Below, one piece after another: positions 33,891 through 42,690 of a stretch of 64,000 nt of DNA (position 1 is its first letter; every line of letters begins with the position of its first letter). The stretch is from NCBI GenBank assembly GCA_902786855.1, contig CADAEH010000003.1:1-64000 (forward strand), given 5' to 3'. The notes beneath the pieces are model-generated. The model was not told where the DNA came from and did no database searches. It saw nothing but the letters and a program-made list of their open reading frames with translations. Source of the stretch: an uncultured Eubacteriales bacterium (GTDB lineage Bacteria; Bacillota; Clostridia; Peptostreptococcales; Anaerovoracaceae). The position numbers and the translations under genes were made by a program.

Positions 33891-34073
33891 ACATAGTTCA
33901 ACCAGGAGCGAAGCTTCAACAAGCTCGCTTGATTGAAGCGAGCGACGCCGTCAACAGACGCCGGGAGCTTCAGCTCCTGAGAGCGTCGGTCGGGGATTGT
34001 TTACCCGCCACCGACGATTGAAAATGGACCCCGCCGCCTACTTTGTTGAAGCGGGGGACATCCGGCGTCTGTT
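33891..34073 (-). mobile_element. HEARO / IscB omega-RNA-like non-coding element, no ORF
   Basis: On the minus strand a 12-bp perfect outer stem (AACAGACGCCGG 34073-34062 in complement with 33964-33953) encloses three hairpins. These are CCCCGC/GCGGGG (34056-34029), a long stem CGTCGGT-CGGG with CCCG-ACCGACG (34016-33984), and GGAGC-TGAA-GCTCC (33977-33964). After the outer stem comes GACGGCGTC and an 8-bp hairpin GCTCGCTT/AAGCGAGC (33943-33923). The segments GGCGGGTAAACAATCCC, CGACGCTCTCAGGAGCTGAA and GGCGTCTGTTGACGGCG look like HEARO RNA, the guide RNA of IscB nucleases, as I remember it. HEARO elements sit 5' of ATGA/GTGA, and here ATGA follows as the start codon of the YgjP gene. No IscB gene is present. 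Confidence 0.55.
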
Positions 34074-34111
34074 ATTTTATCAGAATTTCATATTGTTTAA
34101 CAGATGGATAG

Positions 34112-34142
34112 AAAAAAGGGACCCATCCGAAGATGAGTCCCC
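34112..34142 (-). terminator. Terminator of the alanine symporter gene
   Basis: Minus-strand GGGGACTCATC-TTCG-GATGGGTCCC followed by TTTTTT. Confidence 0.85.
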
Positions 34143-34171
34143 TTAGTGTCAGATCAGTTGCTGCAGTTATG

Positions 34172-35599
34172 TTATTTCCAGCAGTCCACTTTGTCAGCAG
34201 GCAGACCGATGTCAGCAGCTTTGAAGTGAGGTGCCTTGCCCTCTTTCTTCTGCTTTGTGTAATCGTCGAGAGCCTTGACAGCAACTCCGCCGAGGATAGC
34301 GATGGTAGGAATGTTGCATACTACCATGAGGCCCTGGAACATATCAGCTGTATCCCATACGAGACCCGCACTTGAGATAGCTCCGAGGAACACGAGTACG
34401 ATCGCGATCACTCTGAAGATCGTGACTTCTGTCTTGCTCATGTCTCTCTTGAGAATGAATGCGAAGCATCCTTCACAGTATGAATAGTTACCGATCAGAG
34501 TTGTGAACGCGAACAGTGTCATCGAGACAGCGATGAATACAGGTCCGAAGCCGCCGAGTGATGTGTGGAGACATGTCTGTACATAACCGGCTGCATTGGC
34601 GCCGCCATCTTCTAATATGAATTCTTTAGGATCGACTGACATTGTGGACAGGCACATGAATGCTGTTGCAGAGCAGATCAGCAGTGTGTCGATAAATACT
34701 GACAATGTCTGAACAAGTCCCTGCTTTACAGGGTGAACTACATCAGCCTTGGCTGCTGCGTTCGGAGCAGAACCCATACCAGCCTCATTGGAGTAAAGAC
34801 CTCTCTTGAGACCCCACATGACTACTGATCCGGTGAATCCTCCGAAGATTGCCTTGAAGTCGAATGCAGTACTGAAGATCAGTCCGAACATAGCTCCGAA
34901 GTTCTTAGCGTTGAGCACCAGAACGACGAGGGAAATCGCAACGTAGAGAACGCCCATTACAGGTACGAGGAATCCGGTTACATCTGTCAGTTTCTTTGCT
35001 CCTCCGAGGATCGTAGCTGCGAAGAATACTGCGAGGATAACTCCGATCACCATCGGTGATGACTTTTCGTTATAGAAGCTGAAAGTAGCGAATGTCGACT
35101 GCAGATTGTATGCAGCGAGCATGTTGTAACCAACGGCATATGTGAAGATGATCAGGATCGAGAACACCACACCGAGCCATCTCTGGCCGAGAGCGTTCTG
35201 CATGTAGTACGAAGGACCACCGTAATATGTGCCGTCATCTGCTTTCTTCTTGTAGATCTGTGCCAGTGTCGACTCGATGAACGCGTTGGCTCCGCCGAAG
35301 ATCGCGGTGATCCACATCCAGAAGATAGCTCCCGGGCCACCGAGTATGATCGCCGTACAAACACCGATGATGTTTCCTGTACCTACACGGGAAGCTGTCG
35401 AAACCATCAGGGCTCCGAATGACGAGATGCCCTTTTCATCAGCTGGCTTCTCGCTGACTACTTTGAACATTTCCTTGAACATACGTATCTGCACGCCCTT
35501 GGTTCTGATAGTGAAGTAGATACCTACTGCGATCAGAAACAGTGGTACGATGTAAGGCTTGTACAGAATGTTGTTCATAAAACCAACAAATGAACTCAT
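34172..35599 (-). CDS. Sodium:alanine symporter (AGCS family)
   Basis: Membrane carrier taking up alanine or glycine with Na+, 475 residues. The ATG at 35599 has GGAGGG six bases before it; an earlier in-frame ATG is in the leader. About ten to eleven helices are visible, with family signatures GALMVSTASRVGTGNIIGV and GGPGAIFWMWITAIFGGANAF near the start, GGLK-type LKRGLYSNEAGMGSAP in the middle and FTTLIGNYSYCEG near the end. The N-terminus IYFTIRTKGVQIRMFKEM is also typical. Single gene with its own terminator. Confidence 0.92.
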   Translation of the reverse strand: MSSFVGFMNNILYKPYIVPLFLIAVGIYFTIRTKGVQIRMFKEMFKVVSEKPADEKGISSFGALMVSTASRVGTGNIIGVCTAIILGGPGAIFWMWITAIFGGANAFIESTLAQIYKKKADDGTYYGGPSYYMQNALGQRWLGVVFSILIIFTYAVGYNMLAAYNLQSTFATFSFYNEKSSPMVIGVILAVFFAATILGGAKKLTDVTGFLVPVMGVLYVAISLVVLVLNAKNFGAMFGLIFSTAFDFKAIFGGFTGSVVMWGLKRGLYSNEAGMGSAPNAAAKADVVHPVKQGLVQTLSVFIDTLLICSATAFMCLSTMSVDPKEFILEDGGANAAGYVQTCLHTSLGGFGPVFIAVSMTLFAFTTLIGNYSYCEGCFAFILKRDMSKTEVTIFRVIAIVLVFLGAISSAGLVWDTADMFQGLMVVCNIPTIAILGGVAVKALDDYTKQKKEGKAPHFKAADIGLPADKVDCWK

Positions 35600-35786
35600 A
35601 ATAAACCCTCCATTAAACCATATTTCCATACATGAGGCTTTTTTAGTATGCTGCGATAATGCAGGCACGATAAACGCCCCTTTTGATGTTTAATTCTAAC
35701 AAAAAAAGGAGCGGCTTGTCTATAAGTATGCTGAAAATGTATAAATGTATACAATCTGCGCTCTTTCATGGCGAAATTGCCCTGAG

Positions 35787-37160
35787 TCAAGACGATTCGC
35801 TGCCGCGGTCACGTGCAAGCGAGAAAAACAGCCCTGCTATACTGAGTCCCGCAAAAACGATGAACGCAGTGTGCATCATCGACAGGATATCTGCTTCAGG
35901 GGATGATTCAAGGCTCCCGCTGCCGAGGACAGCTGCCGTGATCACACTCAGGATCGCCATACCTGATGACTGACCATATGTACGCATAGTAGCTATTATT
36001 GAATTAGCTACGCCATAGTCTTCCTTATCGACGCATCCCAGAATGGCATTGGTATTGGGAGATGAGAACAGCGCAAAGCCGAATCCGGTAAGGCAAAGCG
36101 ACGCCAGTATGTAGAAAAGCGATGTGCTGGTGTCGATCCGTGAAAAGAGGAGCAGCGTGCATGTGCAGATGCCCATACCGATGCTCGCAAGGATCCCCGG
36201 TCTGACGCGGTCTGACATGCTTCCCGTCATCGGAGAGAAAAGCGCCTGCACCGCCGGCATAGTGATAAGCATCAGCCCTGCTCTGCCTGAAGACATTCCA
36301 AGGATGACCTGAAGATATATGCTTACTGTATAACTGATAGCAAAAGTAGCTCCGTAGTTGAGAAGTGCCGCAAGACATGAGAATGTAAATGTCCTGCTCC
36401 TGCGGAACATACTGACTTTCATGACAGGGTCCGGCTGCCTGTCTTCGTACACGAAGAAGCCTGCGAGAGCCAGGAGTCCCGCTGCAAGTACGATGTAAGC
36501 GCTGGTTCCTGTGCCCAGCCTGCTCATCCCCAAGAGGCTTGCTACAATGGAAAAAACGTATAAAGCCGACCCCGCCATATCGAAGTCCTTGTGTACTTCA
36601 GTGTTCTCAGCATCTCTGTAATCCGAGTGCAGAGCTGCGGCAAGAGCGATCAGAGACACTATGAATGATACTGCGAATACTGATCTCCAGCCGAAGGCAC
36701 TGTTAAGGAATCCGCCGGCAACAGGTCCGGTAGTAAGGCCAATGTATGTCGCAGCAACAGAATACCCGAGTACCTTGCCCCTCATTTTTGCAGGATATGA
36801 GCTGATCAGGATAGCGTTGTTGGTCGAAAATATCATACCGGCACACGCTCCCATCAGCGCTCTCAGGCCTATCAGGACTCCGATGTTCCCCGCAAATATG
36901 CTTATCAGTGAGAGTACTGCAAATCCTATGATCCCTGAAACGAAGACCTTCCTGCGTCCGGTGATATCGGCGATCTTACCCATAGGGAGGCTCAATGCCG
37001 CTACAGAAATAGTATATGAGCTGACTATCCACCCTATAGCTGCGGCACTCACTCCAAAAAAGCTCTCAAGAGCCGGTATCGACAGATTGAGAGCGCTGGA
37101 CATAAATGTCGTCATGAATGAAGTTATCATCGCCGAAGCGAGTACTTTTCTGTCACCCAT
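35787..37160 (-). CDS. MFS transporter, 14-helix DHA2 (EmrB/QacA) type
   Basis: Proton-driven efflux or exchange protein of 457 residues with about 14 hydrophobic helices. Motifs include the DHA2 opening LNLSIPALESFFGVSAAAIGWIVSSY, motif A LPMGKIADITGRRKVF, and motif C-like GLTTGPVAGGFL at helix 5. The substrate is probably a drug or small cation, but cannot be told. The start lacks a good ribosome-binding site. It is encoded between the deacylase gene (upstream on the same strand, 30 bp) and the alanine symporter. Confidence 0.82.
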   Translation of the reverse strand: MGDRKVLASAMITSFMTTFMSSALNLSIPALESFFGVSAAAIGWIVSSYTISVAALSLPMGKIADITGRRKVFVSGIIGFAVLSLISIFAGNIGVLIGLRALMGACAGMIFSTNNAILISSYPAKMRGKVLGYSVAATYIGLTTGPVAGGFLNSAFGWRSVFAVSFIVSLIALAAALHSDYRDAENTEVHKDFDMAGSALYVFSIVASLLGMSRLGTGTSAYIVLAAGLLALAGFFVYEDRQPDPVMKVSMFRRSRTFTFSCLAALLNYGATFAISYTVSIYLQVILGMSSGRAGLMLITMPAVQALFSPMTGSMSDRVRPGILASIGMGICTCTLLLFSRIDTSTSLFYILASLCLTGFGFALFSSPNTNAILGCVDKEDYGVANSIIATMRTYGQSSGMAILSVITAAVLGSGSLESSPEADILSMMHTAFIVFAGLSIAGLFFSLARDRGSESS

Positions 37161-37189
37161 TACTAATTATCTTACAAATATAAGGGCTG

Positions 37190-37678
37190 CTACATCTTGA
37201 CGAAGTGTATCTCGTTTCCGTGAGCCTTGAGCAGCTTTACAACATCACGTGTATTTATGAAGACCGTTGCAGTGTTGTCACACGGATGGATGCCCATGAT
37301 CTTGTTCTCATAATCCTTATCTATGAAAACGACCACGTCTTTTTCTTCATTATTGAGTATGCCGAAAGGCGTGACAGCCCCGCGATAAAGTCCCATCTTG
37401 TCCATCAGGTCATCTTCGGACGCAAATGTGAGCGGACGTGTATCATGCTCCTTTCTGAACTCCTTGAGATTGATCTTTTTGTCCTCAAGGCATGTGATCA
37501 GATAGTATTTACGCTTTTTGTCATCTCTGATGAAGAGGTTCTTAGCGATCTGATCAGGGTGAGGCAGCTCACAGTCGAGCATTTCTTCTATAGTGTAAAC
37601 AGGCTGATGTTCCACGATCTCGTATTTTATCTTCTTCGAATCCAGAAGGTCTGTGATGTCTTTTTTTGTCAGTGGCAT
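37190..37678 (-). CDS. YbaK/ProX-type aminoacyl-tRNA deacylase
   Basis: Cytoplasmic editing enzyme of 162 residues that removes wrong amino acids (Ala or Cys) from tRNA-Pro or a similar tRNA. The fold markers are KNLFIRDDKKRKYYLITCLEDKKINLK with the conserved Lys, DLMDKMGLYRGAVTPFGILN and GIHPCDNTATVFINTRDVVKLL. This wording fits the prolyl-tRNA deacylase ProX/PrdX group rather than YbaK itself. AAGGAGA at eight bases before the ATG gives the start. Confidence 0.85.
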   Translation of the reverse strand: MPLTKKDITDLLDSKKIKYEIVEHQPVYTIEEMLDCELPHPDQIAKNLFIRDDKKRKYYLITCLEDKKINLKEFRKEHDTRPLTFASEDDLMDKMGLYRGAVTPFGILNNEEKDVVVFIDKDYENKIMGIHPCDNTATVFINTRDVVKLLKAHGNEIHFVKM

Positions 37679-37710
37679 TTCTTATCTCCTTGCTCAGTTG
37701 TTTGATCTGC

Positions 37711-39462
37711 TTACTTCTTTTTGCTCAGAGTACCGAAAAGATTGCGGCCTATTGCGGATCCTATATTGCCGCCTATGGTCCTGCCCTTCTTTCCGAGGAC
37801 CGCTTCTCCTACTGTTTTGCCGATCTCACGGCCTATGCTGCCGCCGGTAGATCTCATTACCTGACGGGTGCCGCTCTTTCCGAGGAAACTGTCGGCGAGA
37901 TCTCCTATAGAACGCCCGGCTTCTTCTGTCACTTCAGCATCCGCTGCTGCCGCCTTTCTGCCAGATCTCTTAGCCGGAACTGCTTCCTCCTCCGGCATTT
38001 TTGCTTTCAGAGCTTCATGCTGCCTGGCAACATCTGTCTCATAGTCGAATTCGATCTCCTCTGTCTGTATTTCGGCCGGTGCAGCAGTTTCGGCAGCCGG
38101 AGCATCCACAGGAGTGTTGAAGTCAGCGCTGTATGTATAGCCCCCTCCGGCAGGAGCAGGAGCTGCTGTCTTTCCTGTGATGACCTCATATGCAGAAACA
38201 TTTTCAACCATGAACTCGTATTTGCTATTAAGTATGGACTGTCGGATGATCTCATTACGCTCTTCATCTTCCAGAGGTCCCATGCGGCTCTCAGGCGGCA
38301 GCACGAATGCGTGCTGTGCCATGGATGGAGCTCCTTTTTCATCAAGCATTGATACAACTGCTTCACCTGTTCCGAGACTCAGGAGCATCTCCTCTGTATC
38401 GAACTCAGGATTGACCCTGAACGAGTCAGCAGCTGCTTTGACCACTCTCTGCTCTGCAGGCGTATATGCATGGAGTCCGTGCTCGATCTTGTTGCCGAGC
38501 TGAGACATCACAGCATTAGGAATATCTCCCGGGCTCTGAGTGATAAAGAATATCGATACACCTTTTGATCTGATCAGCTTGACTACCTGCTCGATCTTTT
38601 CAAGGAGGCTCTTGCTGGCATTCCTGAACAGCAGATGCGCTTCATCGAAGAAAAATACCATCTTAGGCTTTTCCGGGTCACCCACCTCAGGCAGCACCTC
38701 GAACAGCTCTGAGAGCAGATACAGCATGAATGCTGAGTACAGCCTCGGCTTGTTGATCAGTGTTTCAGCATCGAGTATGTTGATGATCCCGCGTCCATCA
38801 GGAGCTGTCAGGAAGAAGTCTCTTATATCTATGGCGGGCTCACCGAAGAACTTGTCTGCTCCTTCTGCTTCAAGTGCTACGATCGCACGAATGATCGCCG
38901 ATGCAGACTGCTGCGGGATGTTGCCGTATTCCATTTTGAATTCTTTGTTGTGATCTGCGGCATACTGAAGCATCGCTTTCATGTCCTTGGTATCGATCAG
39001 CACCAGGCCGAGGTCGTCAGCGATCTTGAATATCACCTGCATCAGCTCACTCTGGGTGTCGTTGAGGTCGAGCACCTGTGAGAACAGCTGCGGACCCATT
39101 TCTGATACTGTCGTACGGAGCGGTGTGCCCTTCTTACAGTAAATATCATAGATCGAAACCGGATAACCCTGATATCTGAAAGAACCGCGGATATCAAACC
39201 TGTCAAGGCGCTTCTGCATTCCTTCATTATCATCGCCTGCTACAGCTATTCCTGCCATGTCGCCCTTTACATCGGACATGAATACAGGTACTCCGATCTG
39301 AGAAAAACTCTCTGCAAGCACCTTGAGCGTCACTGACTTACCGGTACCTGTTGCACCGCCTATAAACCCGTGTCTGTTTGCTTTATCGGGACGCAGATAT
39401 ATTTTCTCGCTTGTCTCTGCCTCTTTCCCGTTTCTGGCAAAATATATAAGTCCGTTATCTGT
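37711..39462 (-). CDS. HerA-like ATPase (DUF853), 583 aa
   Basis: Hexameric HerA/FtsK-superfamily ATPase of the DUF853 group (E. coli YjgR type). Walker A GATGTGKSVTLK is near residue 36, Walker B KMVFFFDEAHLLF near 280, the sensor ITQSPGDIPNAVMSQLGNKIEHGLHAYTP follows, and the C-terminus is Gly-rich (GSIGREIGKTVGEAVLGKKGRTIGG). The alanine/proline-rich stretch at about 435-500 is a linker. The role is unknown; no nuclease NurA is beside it. The ATG at 39462 is used, since the one 15 bases upstream abuts the AAAGG site. Confidence 0.85.
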   Translation of the reverse strand, partial: TDNGLIYFARNGKEAETSEKIYLRPDKANRHGFIGGATGTGKSVTLKVLAESFSQIGVPVFMSDVKGDMAGIAVAGDDNEGMQKRLDRFDIRGSFRYQGYPVSIYDIYCKKGTPLRTTVSEMGPQLFSQVLDLNDTQSELMQVIFKIADDLGLVLIDTKDMKAMLQYAADHNKEFKMEYGNIPQQSASAIIRAIVALEAEGADKFFGEPAIDIRDFFLTAPDGRGIINILDAETLINKPRLYSAFMLYLLSELFEVLPEVGDPEKPKMVFFFDEAHLLFRNASKSLLEKIEQVVKLIRSKGVSIFFITQSPGDIPNAVMSQLGNKIEHGLHAYTPAEQRVVKAAADSFRVNPEFDTEEMLLSLGTGEAVVSMLDEKGAPSMAQHAFVLPPESRMGPLEDEERNEIIRQSILNSKYEFMVENVSAYEVITGKTAAPAPAGGGYTYSADFNTPVDAPAAETAAPAEIQTEEIEFDYETDVARQHEALKAKMPEEEAVPAKRSGRKAAAADAEVTEEAGRSIGDLADSFLGKSGTRQVMRSTGGSIGREIGKTVGEAVLGKKGRTIGGNIGSAIGRNLFGTLSKKK

Positions 39463-39528
39463 CATGAGTATCCACATCCTTTCATGCGCAGTGGAGCTTT
39501 GAACTTCTATTTGATTTTCTATGCGATA

Positions 39529-39547
39529 AGTATACCACAGGTATACT
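39529..39547 (-). promoter_or_regulatory. Inverted repeat AGTATACC-N3-GGTATACT
   Basis: Perfect 8-bp inverted repeat 67 bp upstream of the HerA-like gene. The right half on the minus strand contains TATACT, a plausible -10 box, so it may be an operator over that gene's promoter; no clear -35 box is seen. Confidence 0.35.
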
Positions 39548-39616
39548 CAATTGAATTACACCAATGATATCAGCCGCGGAAATCTTTTTTGCCATGAAAA
39601 TGTAACTCCGCGTTTA

Positions 39617-39645
39617 TTAATAGCCTGCTGACAATGTGCTATAAT
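39617..39645 (+). promoter_or_regulatory. Promoter of the M16C peptidase gene
   Basis: TTAATA (39617-39622), 17-base spacer and an extended -10 TGCTATAAT (TATAAT 39640-39645), about 75 bp before the ATG. Confidence 0.6.
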
Positions 39646-39720
39646 TGGTTCACTGGTGTGAACGCACCGGTAAATAAGAAAATGATTGAAATCCAGTTTT
39701 CAGCTATACGGAGTAACATA

Positions 39721-42645
39721 ATGACATTAAAAGTAAATGATAAGCTGCATGGTTTTACAGTAACAAGGATCCGTGACATCGAAGAATTCGAGGGACAGCT
39801 CATCGAGATGACCCATGACAGGACAGGCGCCGGGCTCATATGGGCTAAGAGCATAGAGGAAAACAAGCTCTTTTCCGTAGGGTTCAGGACTCTGCCTGAA
39901 GACAACACGGGCGTCTTCCATATTCTTGAGCACTCGGTGCTGTGCGGATCGGAGAACTATCCGGTCAAGGAACCGTTCGTTGAGCTCCTCAAGACCTCGA
40001 TGAATACGTTCCTCAATGCTATGACATATTCAGACAAGACTCTCTATCCGGTTTCGAGCCGGATGGAACAGGATTATCTCAATCTGGCAGGTGTCTACCT
40101 TGATGCTGTCTTCCGTCCGAGCATCCTCAGCAATCCGAATATTTTCTATCAGGAGGGATGGCACATAGATACGGCGGATGATGAGCCTGTTTACAAGGGT
40201 GTCGTTTTCAACGAGATGAAAGGCGCCATGTCGGATGTGGATCAGGTAGCAGAGAGGACCATGGGCAAGCTGCTCTTTCCTGATACTTGCTACGGCTATA
40301 ACTCCGGCGGTGATCCTGATGCTATTCCTGACCTGACATACGAAAGCTTTATAGAAAGATATAAAACCTTCTATCATCCGTCTAATGCATATTTCTACCT
40401 TGACGGTGATATCCCGCTGGAAAAGACACTCGCCATGATAGAGTCATATCTTGAAGGATATGAAAGACTTGAGAACGTTCCTCAGTTAGATATGCAGGTC
40501 CCTGTCAGAAAGAACGAGTGCTGCCGTTATGCTGTAAGTGATGAAAATGGCAAGCCGATGATCGTCTATGGCAGGATCGCAGGAACATGGGCGGACAGAG
40601 ACAAGCTGCTCGCACTGAGCCTTATCTCTGAGTACCTTACGGACTCAAACGAGTCTCCGCTCAAAAGAGCTGTTCTGTCTTCCGGGCTTGCCGAAGACAT
40701 GGAGCTGTATTTTTCAGACGGGATAGCCCAGCCTTATATGATGCTGGTGTTCCGGGGAATAAACACCTCTGCCTCTTCAGCTGCTTCTGATACAGGTCTG
40801 AATGATGAAGAAAAGGTCAGGGCAGTCGGTGATGAGCTCCTCGGAATAGTAAGGCAGGTCGCTGAAAAGACCATTTCTGACGGTATCCCGGCGAGAGATC
40901 TTGAGGCTTCCATCAACCAGCTCGATTTCCGATTCAGGCAATACCCTGAACCTCAGGGCTTGTATCGTGCCAATGCCGTTTTCAGCTCATGGCTCTACGG
41001 TGGTGACCCTGCCCTGTACCTTAAGAGCAACGAAGCGGTCGCGATACTGAGAAAAACAGCATCAGAGAATATGATCCCTGAATTAGTCAGAGAATATCTC
41101 CTTGATACAGATGCCATGTCACGACTCATTCTTATACCTTCAGATACCCTAGGCGAAGAACAGGATGCAGCAGAGAAAAAACGCATCAATGACACGCTTG
41201 AGGCGATGGAGGAGTCAGAGAGGTCAGCGCTTGATGAGCTTAACACATCCTTCGTCGCATGGCAGAACACTCCGGACAGTGAAGAAGCCCTGGCGACGAT
41301 TCCTCAGCTCGATCTTAAAGACATAAAGGCAGAGCCGGAGCTCATCGGGACCGAAGTCAGTGAAAGAGACGGAGTCACTTTGCTCTATCATCCTCTTGTC
41401 ACCAACGGGATAATATATATCAACGCTTATTTTCCACTGACCGATCTCAGCCTTGACCAGCTGTCTGAAGCTGCTCTTATAACAGAGTTATATAAAGATC
41501 TGCCAACTGAAAATTACAGCGTCACTGAGCTGCAGAATGAGATAAAAATGTATGTTGGTTCCATGGTATTCGGACTCGACATAAGCGCCGCAGATGATGA
41601 CAAGCAGCGCTGCACACCGCTTTTGAGAGGCCGCGCTGCGGTTCTTAAAGAAAACCTCAGCCATGCAGAAGATCTCCTCATAGAGATCATGACCCGCACC
41701 AGGTTCGATGACAAATCTCTTATGAAGGAACTTATCGCTCAGATGGATGATGAAGGCAGGCGCTATGCAGTCTCTTCGGGACACAGGCTTGCACTTTATG
41801 CAGCAAGATCTCATTATTCTGCACGCGACGCAGTTTCAGAGGCTGTAAACGGCTGTACATTCATACAGTTAATACATGAAATCAACAGTGATTTTGACAA
41901 CTGGATAGATGGCTTTATCGGTTTTGCTGAAAGAACCATCAGCAGCGCTGTCGTAAGAAGCGGAGCAGTTATCAGCATCACCTCTTCTGAGGAAGCTGAT
42001 GTCAGCAGGCTCATTTCGATGCTCCCGGCAGGTACCGAAAGACCGGCATCAGCGGAATACACCTCTAACCTGCCTTTAAACCTCGGTATCCAGGTGCCGG
42101 CTGCAGTATCCCATTCAGTCCTGGCATATGATCTCTCAAGGATCGGGATCGCGGCAGAAGGAAGCTTATCAGTTGTGTCCAGCATCCTGACATTCGCCTA
42201 TCTGTGGAATGAAGTAAGAGTAAAAGGCGGTGCGTACGGTACATCAATGAACGCGAATCGCACCGGCAGTTATTTCTGTTACTCATACAGAGATCCGAGT
42301 CCGGCTGCATCGCTCGACATTTTCAGGAAATCTGCAGATTTCCTGGATGCTTTTGCCGGTGCTGAAGGCATAGATATCAGCGGTTTCATCATTTCAACCA
42401 TTGCCGGTACAGAGCCTCTTGTCTCCCCTGCTTCAAAAGGCAGATCGGCAGACGACTTCTGGTTCTCGGGACTTACAGATGAAGACCGCATACGCATCCG
42501 CCGCGAGATACTGGGTGCGACACCGGCAGATCTGCTGCAATGGAAAAGAGCCCTCACTGCTCTTGCAGATTCAGGCTCCGTCTGCGTTATAGGTCCTAAG
42601 TCCACACTGGAAACCTGTGGCGATCTTACCATCATGCAGATCTAG
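39721..42645 (+). CDS. M16C (PreP-like) insulinase-family metallopeptidase
   Basis: Large clamshell zinc protease of 974 residues that degrades unfolded peptides. The inverted zinc motif HILEH (HxxEH, about residues 68-72) is followed by VLCGSENYPVKEPFVELLK, SMNTFLNAMTYSDKTLYPVSS, and the distal Glu in GVVFNEMKGAMSD. The C-terminal half is the inactive M16 pair with KGGAYGTSMNANRTGSYFCYSYRDP. GGAGT ahead of the ATG at 39721 sets the start; an earlier in-frame ATG lies inside the promoter. No signal peptide, so it acts in the cytoplasm. Single gene with its own promoter and terminator. Confidence 0.92.
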   Translation: MTLKVNDKLHGFTVTRIRDIEEFEGQLIEMTHDRTGAGLIWAKSIEENKLFSVGFRTLPEDNTGVFHILEHSVLCGSENYPVKEPFVELLKTSMNTFLNAMTYSDKTLYPVSSRMEQDYLNLAGVYLDAVFRPSILSNPNIFYQEGWHIDTADDEPVYKGVVFNEMKGAMSDVDQVAERTMGKLLFPDTCYGYNSGGDPDAIPDLTYESFIERYKTFYHPSNAYFYLDGDIPLEKTLAMIESYLEGYERLENVPQLDMQVPVRKNECCRYAVSDENGKPMIVYGRIAGTWADRDKLLALSLISEYLTDSNESPLKRAVLSSGLAEDMELYFSDGIAQPYMMLVFRGINTSASSAASDTGLNDEEKVRAVGDELLGIVRQVAEKTISDGIPARDLEASINQLDFRFRQYPEPQGLYRANAVFSSWLYGGDPALYLKSNEAVAILRKTASENMIPELVREYLLDTDAMSRLILIPSDTLGEEQDAAEKKRINDTLEAMEESERSALDELNTSFVAWQNTPDSEEALATIPQLDLKDIKAEPELIGTEVSERDGVTLLYHPLVTNGIIYINAYFPLTDLSLDQLSEAALITELYKDLPTENYSVTELQNEIKMYVGSMVFGLDISAADDDKQRCTPLLRGRAAVLKENLSHAEDLLIEIMTRTRFDDKSLMKELIAQMDDEGRRYAVSSGHRLALYAARSHYSARDAVSEAVNGCTFIQLIHEINSDFDNWIDGFIGFAERTISSAVVRSGAVISITSSEEADVSRLISMLPAGTERPASAEYTSNLPLNLGIQVPAAVSHSVLAYDLSRIGIAAEGSLSVVSSILTFAYLWNEVRVKGGAYGTSMNANRTGSYFCYSYRDPSPAASLDIFRKSADFLDAFAGAEGIDISGFIISTIAGTEPLVSPASKGRSADDFWFSGLTDEDRIRIRREILGATPADLLQWKRALTALADSGSVCVIGPKSTLETCGDLTIMQI

Positions 42646-42660
42646 ACTTCTGTTTATCAC

Positions 42661-42690
42661 AAAGCCGCCGGCCAGGCCGGCGGCTTTTTT
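42661..42690. terminator. Bidirectional terminator
   Basis: AAAGCCGCCGGCC-AG-GGCC-type hairpin (GCCGCCGGCC with GGCCGGCGGC), flanked by AAA and TTTTTT. It serves the M16C gene on the plus strand and abuts the stop of the convergent permease gene. Confidence 0.8.

Noticed and set aside
33901-34075. Simple terminator or REP-type repeat for the structured element before the YgjP gene
   Set aside because: It is too long and branched for a terminator (outer stem plus three hairpins, no T-run at the end), and a separate terminator for the alanine symporter lies at 34112-34142.
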